In this document: in pieces, positions 45,701 to 57,700 of the stretch
Numbering within the stretch: the stretch's first letter is position 1
Layout of the letters: the number at the start of each line of letters is the position of its first letter
Assembly (NCBI RefSeq): GCF_964199755.1
Contig: NC_133898.1
Coordinates: 127,780,224 to 127,844,223 of the forward strand
DNA length: 64,000 bases
Direction of reading: 5' to 3'
Source of the DNA: Larus michahellis
Taxonomy: Eukaryota > Chordata > Aves > Charadriiformes > Laridae
Translations under genes and position numbers: made by a program
Notes under the pieces: model-generated
Databases searched by the model: none
The model's input: the letters and a program-made list of their open reading frames with translations, nothing else
What the model was told of the DNA's origin: nothing

Positions 45701-48700
45701 ATAACATCTTGGAAATCTGCAATGCAAATTTCTGCCCCTAGCAAAATATTATTCCCTCTATCAGTAAAATCCTGCCTGCTTTAGTCAAGTGAATGCTTGT
45801 ACTGACTTCAGCAGTGCTGTGTGTATGTAAGAAACACCCACGGGACTTAGCAAAGCAGATCGTTATTTTAGAGTAACTTGAAGTGTTGGTAATGTTTTAA
45901 GGAGATGTGGACTCCAGAATTGGTTTTGCAGTGTTCCTCAGGATGAGCCCTAGTGGGTGCCAGCAACCCACTTTGCCTCAATTTTCCAGTCTATAAAATG
46001 GGCATCAGGATACTTGTTTCTCAAGTGAATGCTAAGGAGTGCTGAAGAAAATCTCTGTGTTCAAATAAGATAGTATTGTCATTGCTTAGTGTTCAAGTGA
46101 CAGAGGAACAGAGCCACTGGGAGGGGGAATGGCGTTTGTATGAAGAGGTATAGGCTTGGCAAAAAGAAAGACTTAATTCAGTGGAACTTCTTCAGATATG
46201 GACTGGCAGCAACTGAGATTAGGAGTCTACTTTCTGGGTTTTCCCTTTTAAATTTACATTAGTCACCTGATACTGTGAGATGTTATTGGCATCCATGCTC
46301 ACTTGGGAGACCCTATCAACTTTGGGAGTCTTATGAATTTATGAGGTGTTTTCTTTAGGCAACGGTGGTCCCTTAAAAGCCTGTGCACTTCTGACAAACA
46401 CTGATATTGCCCAATTTAAAGACAAACTTCCTGGTTCTCCTTGAATATTTTTCCCACAGCTTTCCCTTGGTATTTATTTAACAGAAGGAAATGGCAGTTC
46501 TGTGGCAGGGCTAATGTTTATAAGACATTCCATTAACATGTCTCCAGTAAGCTCTCTTGTTTTCACCTGAACCTGTTTTCCTAACTGCTCCGTCCACAGC
46601 ATTGCAAGATCTGTAGTACCAGTTTAAAGAGAAAACAGGCAACTATGTGAAATTCAAGTGGGGCCTTGAAGGTATAAATAAGATTAGAGGCTTAACCATG
46701 AGGGGTGAAGGAGGGGGTGGAGACGTGGTTCATATGCTTGATGTTGGACAGATTGCAAGTCTGGGTCTGTAAAAGGAGATGAAGCTTGTTCCTTCAGCGC
46801 TAGAAATGCGTACAACTCTGTTTTACTTGGCAAAAGTCAAGGTAAAGTCAGGGATTTTATTATCAGGGACTCACCATTTCTCCTGCTTTCTACGGAGCAT
46901 TAAGTGTTGAAAGCCCAGTGGGAGCAGCCAGGCACGTGTTATTTCAAATGCTTTCAGGGTTGCAGGCTGGGTACCAGGCGTGATGGATTGAACAGCAAGT
47001 TGAGTAGCTTGGTGTCACTCAAGTCTGATCCTAATCTTCAGTAGTGAAGAACGGGACTGGGCTGACAGAGATCAGGTCCTTTTCACTGACATTTTCTTGT
47101 TGTGTGTCCTTAAGCAAAGCAAGGACCTTCCTGTGCCATCTGGATAATTATTTAGCTTGAAGAATGGCTCAGTAGCTGGCATCAAGCAGACAGCAAAGAT
47201 AGATGAAAGGCTCCAAGAAGCTCAAAACCAAGGTTAAACCAACAAAAGAAAAAATAGCAGGCGAATCCTATAGCCAACAGTATACAGTACTCCCACAAAT
47301 AGAATTCTTCTTGTCTTATAAGGTCTTACACTGTGGTAGAATAGAATAGAATAGAATAGAATAGAATAGAATAGAATAGAATAGAATAGAATAGAATAGA
47401 ATAGAATAGAATAGAATAGAATAGAATAGAATAGAATAGAATAGAATAGAATATTTCAGCTGGAAGGGACTTACAATGACCATCTAGTCCAACTGCCTGC
47501 GTGACCCTTGCATAGACTGTGGAGAGAGATGATGAAACAGCTAATGTCCTTTGATACGTTTCATAACTGCAGTGCTGTGAGCATGACACACCTTGATTTA
47601 GCTCAGCGAAGAAAACCCTGTGGATATCATCCCCAGGAGAGGGTTAACAAAATAAATAGTGATGGAAAACACAGAAGGTGTACAAGGTGTAATAGTCAAG
47701 GGAGGACTGTAAGGCAAGGACAGGTCCCATGGTGCTCTGTACTGTCATAACACAGAGTAGGGAACAAAGAGTTTGTCAGATAAATACTAGGGCAGATAAA
47801 GTGCTGTCACCCCATTCTGGGCACTGAGAATGGTGGCAATAGGGAAAGTAAGCCATTTATGCTCTTGGGGAATCTCTGTCAGCGCTAGGATTTGAGTTCA
47901 CTCTGATGCTTTCTTCCTCCAGCCACTCACTGTTTTTTCAGCCTTCTTGATCTAAAGTAAAATCTGTAAAATCAGTAAAATTTGATTGTAAATAACTACT
48001 GCAGTAGGTTCTAATAAAATGCTGGGGGGGGCGGGGATTCTGGATATTACTCCTTTTTACTGTTTTTCTGTGCTTTCAGTAGCCGTATCTACTAAGTGCA
48101 TGCAGTATTTTAACAGCTGGATTTCCTTCCACAGAAAACATCTTTTCATCGGTCCCAGACACTGGGCTACAAAAATGGATTTGCCTTTTCTCGGCTGCCA
48201 ACAGTGGGGATTGGCGGGGAGCGACTGTATGTGAATCAGCTTTCTCAAGCTGAATTAGATGAATTATCCAACGTGAGACCCACGCTGACCTATGGGCAAG
48301 CCAAGCAGGCTCCACCTTCAGGCTTCATTCCAGCACACGTGGCTTTTGACAAAAAGGTATAAAGAAGCTTATTCCAGGAATATCGCTGGCCAAGTTCGGA
48401 GACATAAACAGTCAGCTCCAGGGTTCATGGGACAGCGTACAGCAGTTTTCAGATGCCATAGCCCTTAGTCAGAGACAGCTGAACCCCAGACTGAAAGAGG
48501 CTTTCTTTACTCGGGAGGAGGATTATAATACGTAAACGATGTAAGACATTCCCCACAAGTTACACTAGAGCATTTCCAGCAGGCGCTGGAAAAGAGGTTT
48601 GATTAACTCTGAAAAGCTTCAGTTTATAACCATTGCCCTGTAAACCACAGCCTGGCCTTCTGTGTTTCCAAAACTATATTGAGATTGTAACTGAGTTTAA

Positions 48701-51700
48701 ACTGTAAAGGACAGTCTGCAATGGGGACCTTGTGGTCTATCTATTTGTGCTTGTGTTTGTCATCACAGCGTGTTACAGCCTGTGTTGCTCCATTAGTGCT
48801 TTCTGCGTTATATCTTGGTGATTGTATCAGACTAGAAGGTGGCTGTGTGTCCGCTTGGAGCAGCCCTGAGTTGACCCTTGATTTTTCCATGTGCCAGCGG
48901 CAGAGGCTGGAAGCTGGCGAGTGCAGCCGCAGCCGCGGACAGAGCAGTCGCTGTGGAGCGTGCGAGGCTCAGCAGATCTGAGCACATGCAGGGGTTTGGA
49001 AAGGCAGCCAACCCTCACCCCATCTGTGAGACAGTCTGGGGAACAGATGTGCCATGTTAATTACTGAGGCTATTCCTTCGGAGTAATGTAGATGTTGCTG
49101 TTTAATCTGCCAGATACTTCTCTGCCCCTTCATTCAAGCCAGAGTAGCAGCAGGAGCCCCAGTGCTGCTGGGGGAAATCATGGACCCTTTTGAAGCACTT
49201 TTGCTGGATAGTAGGGACTTGCTGCCTTTATCATCACTTGATTACCTAGGCCTGTGGGCTGATGTAGGCTGGGCATGCAAGGCCTGATTGGTCTGCAAAG
49301 CTGACGATAGTAAAGTCATGTACATCAGAAAACTAGATTATTGTCAGTAACCAAGCCCTTGGCAGTAGGTGAAATAGCGGGTGATCAAGGAGGAGCAGGG
49401 AAAAGGCTGTATTTTTTCCCCCGTCTCAAGACTACCAAATTTGTAAAAGGCAGGTTTTGATAAAAGCCCTCACGATGCCTCTGCCATCGGTCACAGATTA
49501 GGCTGCAGCTGGCTTTGATGATTTTATAGATTATAATCCCGTAATTTTGCATTGCCAAAGCATATAACAAATAAATTATTTGTCTTAGTAAACTAATGAT
49601 GGTGTTCAAATTGTTCCTCTCTTTCTCCCTTTGGGATATTGCCCCTTCGGCAGATTTTGAAGTTTGATGCCTATTTCCAGGAAGATGTTCCTCTTTCCGC
49701 AGAAGAGCATTACCGGATCCGCCAAGTGTGTATCTATTACTATTTGGAAGATGACAGCATGTCTGTCATAGAGCCTGTTGTGCAGAACTCTGGTCTTCCT
49801 CAAGGCAAACTTATCAGACGCCACCGGGTGCCCAAGAATGACCATGGGGATCATTACCACTGGAAAGATCTGAATCGGGGCATGAACATCACCATGTATG
49901 GCAGGACGTACCGCATAGTCGACTGTGACCCCTTCACACAGGTGTGTTGCTTTTATGGACAACACTGACACAAAGAATCCCAGGAGTTATAGGGGGACAG
50001 ACTTCTTAGAGTCCAGTAGTCTGCATCTGTAGCTTTCACAATATGGTTGCTCGAAATCTTTCATTTTGCTTCTTGTGAAGGCTTCTTTCTTCAGATTAAC
50101 GGGGAGTTCAAGGTATGATATTTGCTGTGGGCATATAAATTGCTCAGTATTTTTGCCGCAGGACTGCTGGGATCCCATCCTTTGTCATCAGGACTTCTCC
50201 TTACAATGCAAATTCTAAGTTCATTTCCGTGTATACAACAGTTTAATTGCTTAGAGTCCAGATGAAACATTGTGCATGCATAAGAGGAAAATTACTGATC
50301 CTAAGTCTATTCTGATTTCATACTTCTCTGTTAAGAATAGGGGAAGGGAATGCAGTCAGTAACTCTGCACCCATCTACAGCCAAGCCACAGGAGCAGTCA
50401 TGATCTGTGGGTTGAGAATCGTGGTATGAACTGACCTTTCTAAGAGAGTTTACTCATTGCCTGCTTTTCTATTTCTGGCTATTTCTGTACCAGTAAATGA
50501 AATAATAACAACCCAATAACAAATAATAAAAAATACTAGTATAATGGTATCCTGTTAGGTTGTCCCCGGTATAATCTCAGCCTTGGTTGACTACTATTCT
50601 TCCAAGCAATTCCCAGGAGCAGTTCAGCAGATAGAATGCTCCAGGGACCATTCCAGATAGGTGAGTTATGTGCAGCCAATCTGTCCTGGAGGCTGAGAGA
50701 GTTTAGATGCAGGCGGTTCCTTGCCAATTGTCCTGAACGCCCAGGAATGTTCCCAAGCATGTGTAATATATTGGTATATATGTGGGTGTTGAGAACGTGT
50801 GGGGCCAGCTCTGCTGGTCAGTCAGTTGACATCAAATAAAGAGCTGGTTCTCATGTTAATTTTGGTTGGTTGACGGAAAACATGAAATGAGCTACATGGG
50901 TCTACATCTCAAGGCCATCATTAACTGGCATCCTCCAGACAAGAAAATAGTGAGTCTGGAAATGTGAACCTGCCTTGTGAGTCTTCAGGGTGATCTCACA
51001 TGCCTGGTGGAGGTGTTTGCATAGGTTCTTCCTGGGCTGAATGTTTTCACGGGCCACTTCCCAAGGCCAAAAAGGGAAGAAGTCCATTGACTGAGAATTT
51101 TGGGTCACTGATGTGAGTACACAAGTAATACCCTAGAGTTTGTTGATGCATCCGAGGTAAGCAAAAAATCTCTTTATAAACAAACAGATTGTCCTCTTTC
51201 TGTGGGAAAAGTACTCCTCCTGAAAGACAGACTGAAGGTGCCACTCTGGCACATATCCTCATGGCCTGAAGGGCCTTGGTAGGCGTGTTATGGGTAACAC
51301 TAACTTCCACAGTCTGACATAATGGGGTCTGACATATAGGTCTCTTGCAAAATCAGACTGACTACATCCACAGTTATGCACTAATCTAATCTTTTTTGTT
51401 CACGCGAAAGAGGCCAACAGTTATCCTCTATTTAAGGCCAAGGAAAACTGTGCTCAAGTAAAGTCTGAGTTAAGATTCTGAGGACAGGACTGCGCTAAGT
51501 GATTAAAGGGTGAACAAAGTTTAAACAGAAACATCTTGGTCATCTTCTGTTGTATTTCCTATTGCAGTAGAACTAATACTCCTGCAGCCTGGTGGTCTGT
51601 GAGGAATGAATTGCAGTGTTCTGTCAACGCTCATCTCAGCTCACCTGTAATCTCTAATTATCTCTTACCTTCAGAACTCACGGCAGCATTAATACCTTAG

Positions 51701-54700
51701 ATGACCTTCCTAGGTGTTCCTGGAGAGCCAAGGAATTGAACTGAACCCTCCAGAGGAAATGGTTTTTGATCCTTACACTGAACTGCATCGGATGCCTGCG
51801 CGCAAGTACGTCACACCATCAGATTTTGACCAACTCAAACAGTTTCTGACTTACGACAAGCAGGTGAGAGAACTGGTAGTGATGACCCACGTTACAGACT
51901 ATAAGTGTTATTGAAACCCGAGTTTTGTGATTCTAAAAAATCTCAGTCCACTGAACAAAGTCCTATTTTTCTCCTTTCTTGGCTTTTGTAAGAAACAAAA
52001 TCTTTTATCTTTTTACTGGGCTTTATGCCTTGTGAGCAGCTTCTCTTTGGATTGCAGAGCCTATGCTCTAGATCCTCCATCTTTCTCTTGCTTTCTGTTG
52101 GGGTGAGATAAGCCACCTGCCGCAGGAAGTTAGCAGATAGGGCCAGATGCAGTTCTAATACGAACGGACATGGTGCATCCACTCCTCTCTTCCCCCAAAA
52201 CATTGATGCCAGGTGCCAGAGTGGACAATTTCAGACAAACACAAATGCCACTTGCTCTGACTGAATTCTCCCTGTGCACACAGTTGACTAACACTCTCCT
52301 GCCTGCTCCTCTGGATCCTCTTCATCTAGCAACAATGTAAGAAACCATATAGTCTACATCTATACTAGAAAATAAAACAGTCCCAGGACATGACCTGAGT
52401 TCTGCATATTGTTCCTGGCCATCAGCTAGGTGTTAGTTAGCACAGGTCAGGATCGTATCCAGTTGCCATTTTGGATATGGTCCCCCGTTTAGAGGGGAGG
52501 AGACGGTTTTGCTGTGTGGATGCAAGCTGGGCCATTCCTGCCATTTTACCGCCAGTTTAGCCTTGGTGACTCAACTCTGCACTGGGCCAACTCTGCCTGC
52601 AACAGCCATTGGGCTGCCTGTTTCGGAGCTGTACCTTGGGGAACTCTTATAGAAACATAGAATGGCTTGGGTTGGAAGGGGACCTTAAAGAACATCTAAT
52701 TTCAACAGCCCTGCCCTGGGCAGGGACACCTCCCACTAGACCAGTTTGCTCTTAAGCATTGCAGTGTGAAGAGTTTTATTTCTGTGGCATTACAAGATAA
52801 TATTTCCACTCGGCAGAAATAAGATGGGGTCTGCAGTGAATGCAGCCTACCCAGGACTTCCGAGTGCTTTCCCCTCTGCCTTCCTCAGCATGAGAGTAGT
52901 AACAAATTGGCCGTGAAACCTCTAAGAGGTTTAAAAGTCAAAACAAGATTCTGTCTTGCTGTGTTAAATTTAATTTTAAAAATCACTTCCCTTTGGAATA
53001 CTTCTCTACTTATTCCTGGGCAATTGTTTTCTGCTACTTTTTCTTCATTCCCTCCCCCATTTTTCCTCATGCTTCCTGAACTAAGTATCATGCCTTAGCA
53101 TAGAATCATAGAATCATAGGGTTGGAAGGGACCTCTGGAGATCATCTAGTCCAACCCCCCTGCCAGAGCAGGGTCACCTAGAGCAGGTTACACAGGAACA
53201 TGTCCAGGCGGGTTTTGAATGTCTCCAGAGTTGGAGACTCCACCACCTCTCTGGGCAGCCTGTTCCAGTGCTCTGCCACCCTCAGGGTAAAGAAGTTCCT
53301 CCTCATGTTTAGGCGGAACTTCCTATGTTCAAGTTTGTGCCCATTGCCTCTTGTCCTGTCCCCGGGCACCACTGAAAAGAGCCTGGCCCCATCCTCCTGA
53401 CACCCACCCTTTAAGTATTTATAAGTGTTGATAAGGTCACCCCTCAGACGTCTTTTTTCCAGACTGAAGAGACCCAAATCCCTCGGCCTTTCCTCATAAG
53501 AGAGGTGTTCCAGTCCCCTAATCATCTTTGTAGCCCTCTGCTGCACCCTTTCCAGCAGTTCCCTGTCCCTCTTGAACCGGGGAGCCCAGAACTGGACACA
53601 GTACTCCAGGTGCGGCCTCACCAAGGCAGAGTAGAGGGGGAGGATGACCTCCCTTGACCTGCTGGCCACGCTCTTCTTGATGCACCCCAGGATGCCATTG
53701 GCCTTCTTGGCCACAAGGGCACATTGCTGACTCATGGTCATCCTGTTGTCCACCAGGACTCCCAGGTCTCTTTCCACAGAGCTGCTCTCCAGCAGGTCAG
53801 CACCCAACCTGTACTGGTGCTAGGGGTTGTTCCTTCCCAGGTGCAGCACCCTACACTTGCCCTTGTTGAACTTCATAAGGTTTCTCTCTGCCCAGATCTC
53901 CAACCTGTCCAGGTCTCTCTGTATGGCGGCACAGCCTTCCGGTGTGTCAGCCACCCCACCCAGCTTGGTGTCATCAGCAAACTTGCTGAGGGTGCACTCT
54001 ATCCCCTCATCCAGGTCATTGATGAATATGTTGAAGAGGACTGGACCCAGTACTGACCCCTGGGGAACACCACTCGTCACTGGTCTCCAACTAGACTCTG
54101 TGCCCCTAATCACAACCCTCTGAGCTCTATCTTTCAACCAGTTTTCTATCCACCCCACTGTCCATTCATCTAACCCACACTTCCTAAGCTTCCCTATGAG
54201 GATGCTGTGGGAGACCGTGTCAAACGCCTTGCTTAAGTCAAGGTAGACCACATCTACCGCCCTCCCCTCATCTATCCATCTAGTCATGCCATCGTAGAAG
54301 GCTATCAGATTAGTCAGACATGATTTCCCCTTGGTGAATCCATGCTGAGTACTTCTGATAGCTTTCCTTTCCTCCACGTGCCTCGAGATGACACCCAGAA
54401 CGAGCTGTTCCATCATCTTTCCAGGGATGGAGGTGAGGCTGACCGGCCTGTAGTTCCCCGGCTCCTCCTTCTTGCCTTTCTTGAAGACTGGAGTGACATT
54501 GGCTTTCCTCCAGTCCCCAGGCACCTCGCCTGTTCTCCAGGACTTTTCAAAGATGATGGAGAGCGGCCCAGCAATGACTTCTGCCAGCTCCCTCAGCACT
54601 CTCGGGTGCATCCCATCAGGGCCCATGGACTTGTGAATATCTAGATGATCTAATTGGTCCCTCACTCGCTCCTCCTCAACCCAAGGGAAGTCGTCTTCTT

Positions 54701-57700
54701 TCCCTGTTACTTTATTCAATGCCTGGGACTCCTGAGGGCTGGGCCGAGCAGAAAAGACCGAAGCAAAGAAGGCATTCAGTAACTCTGCCTTCTCCACATC
54801 CTCCGTCACCATGACTCCTGCCTCATTCAGCAGTGGGCCTACAACTTCTCTGGTCTTCCTTTTGCTTCCAATATACTTGTAGAAGCTCTTTTTGTTGTGC
54901 TTGAACAGCATAAGCTGTTCTCTCTCATTTGCTGCTTTCAAGGTAAGCCAGGCCTGTCCAGCTCTCCAGACCCCTGCTGCCCTTCACACTGCTGCCTCAG
55001 TAGCCCATTCCTTCCAGTACCCACAGTACAAAGGCTTGGTTCTTCTGTCGCTGGCAGAGAAGTTTGCTGAGATGCCTCCAATCACCCAACCCATTTCAAC
55101 CCACTTTGTTTGGCCAAAGCATTAGTAATTCTAATCCATGGTTTGTTTTCTCTGTCTCTTTTTTTCTCCACTCTAGGTCCTCCGCTTCTATGCCATGTGG
55201 GATGACACTGACAACATGTTTGGTGAGAATCGGCCTTATATCATCCATTACTACTTGGCAGATGACACAGTGGAGGTTCGGGAAGTCTACAAGCAAAATG
55301 ATGGTAGAGACCCCTTCCCAATACTGATAAAACGCCAACGCTTGCCCAAAACCTTCATGGAGAAGAAAAGTAAGTTTAGATTGGCCAGCAAATCTGACTA
55401 TGCTAAAGTACCTTGGTGGGTAGACACATATGTGGTGGCTGTCTCAGAGGTATCACTGAGTCTGGAGAATTTTTGCTGAGAACAACGACTCCCCAAGTGT
55501 CGTTGGTTTCTGGCCAAAGAAAAGTTCTTTAAATGATCACTAAATTCTTTATCTTTTGGGAAACAGTGGCAGTACTGCAGTGCCAACAGCTTGCTATAGT
55601 ATCCCTTTTCACCAGGAAATGCTAACATCTACCTGATTGATTTATTTTTCGTTTTGCTCTCTTGTCCTTAGAGACCTTCCCAAGCTGTGTGCTGGAGATC
55701 TCTGATCAGGAGGTGCTTGAGTGGTACACAGCTAAGGATTTTGCTGTCGGCAAATCTACCACCCTCCTTGGACGCACCTTCTTCATCTATGATTGCGATG
55801 AGTTCACACGAAACTTCTATCGTGACAAATTTGGCATCACAGACTTCCAGCCAGTGGAAATAAAGAAGAAACCACTTGAGGAAGTTCCACAGGTACTGCA
55901 AACAATTTCTCAAAGAGGGGGATGAAAGGATACAGTAGGTATACGCTTTTAGAGTAAAGTATAGTTTCAGCTCAGTAAGAACCTATAGTAAACAAGTTCA
56001 GCTTAAAGAAAAGAGCAAATAACTTGAAAAAGACAAGGCAAGAATGGTCATAATCGATATTAAAGTGAAAGTCCTCTGAAACTGTTGATTTCTGATGCTG
56101 TAAAGGCCAAAGCACTTGTTAATAGTGATAGAAAGATCTCTGGTTATGTCTATAGTAGAAAATTAAACAGTGTCAGGGTTTGGTTTTGGCTCGGAAGCCA
56201 ACAGGCACAGTCTGGCTGCACTCATACTACTAGTCTCCCTCACCCTCCAAAACAGGGTTGCCAGGCCCAAACTGCCTACTGGGGATGGTCACAGCCCTTG
56301 TTACCTCCCAAACTGAGCGTAGGAATGGTTTGAAGAGCTAGCTGGCCTGGACCACAAAAGCAATGGATATTAGGTTAACAGTGTAACCATATAGATTGTT
56401 GAGTTTCTGTTTACAGGAAGGTTTAGTTATTAGCATAGCCATAGTCTCTTTATTCCAAGAAATTACTTGGCTTTCTGAATTTCAGATTTTCTTAATTCTC
56501 TTAATTATTTTCTATAAATGAGGGGTCCAACACATAGCCAGGCTAGTAGCATCTCTGCTGGGCAGGATTTCACAGCTATTGCTATCTGGTGACAGAAGAT
56601 TTCTGATAAGCTGTCTTGCAAACATTGTCTTGTTCTTAGTTTCAGCTGCTTATGCTTGATATCTCCTCTGCACGCAGGTAATTCCTCCCTATAATGGTTT
56701 TGGCTTCCTTGAAGACTCTCTTCAAAACTGCTTTTCTCTGCTTCCGAAGCCTCCCCGGAAAGATATAATTAAGATGCTAGAGAATCACCACAAGGTGCTG
56801 CGATACCAGGTGGCCCTGGTAAGTGCTTTCCTTGATAGTATAGTGCCAGTTCATGTTGTCGAGTCAGGATGGGAGGAACAGCCTGCTCAGACAAGGCTGT
56901 TAGCAAATTCTCCTCTGTGCTGGTGAGAAAAGAGAGTTCCCCAACCCAACACGAGTGCCCCTCGGGGGATGCCGTTGGGTTATTGCGTACTTGCTGTGAC
57001 AATTAGTAGCACACAAAGGTAGGAAAAAAAAAACCACAAAAAAAAAACAAGGCCAGAAAGTACAAACCAGACATGCTATAAAACCACAGCCATTTATGGA
57101 AAAACTCCCACTGACATCAGCACGTGACAGATGGCCCTAACTGAAACAGCATTGCAACTGGGCACTGCGCCTCTGCCTGCCTTCAACCGCCGCCACAAGC
57201 GTCAGCTTGCTTTCTCTCTGCTGCCGGCTCCCAGCACCTTGTCCTTCTCCAGGCTAGTCCTGGCCACAGCAGCCAGCCAGGGGCTGTGCTAGCAGAGCAG
57301 CCACGTGCCAGCGGAGAAGCCAGGGAGTCCACGGGGATGGTGCTTTCCACCCACGGCAACGGCATTCAGGCCCTGGCCTTTGTGCCAGCTTTACAGTTGG
57401 TTTATGCAAGGAGCCGCTGGCACGTCCAGCCGTAGCGATGGCATTTCCTGTGCTGCCTGGTGCCTGCCCTCTCCAAACACTCAGGGTGAATAAGGGCTGA
57501 TTTCTTTTTCCTATTGTGCAGGAGTTCCTAAAGGTCACAGCTGACGAGTTCAGATCCACTTAATTTTAAACTAAGCAAGTAAAGCCACTGATGTGTCAGG
57601 GGAGTGTCTTCCTGTGACTAAGAGCTGGCATGCTCTCAGGCACCCATTATAATGAAAAATATAACTTTAATACTAAATTTTACAGCCAGTCTCTCTCTGT

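Noticed and set aside
53178..54941. A host gene with a reverse-transcriptase-like product
   Set aside because: It is CR1 ORF2: it has the CR1 3' UTR and terminal repeat, and it contains a stop codon.
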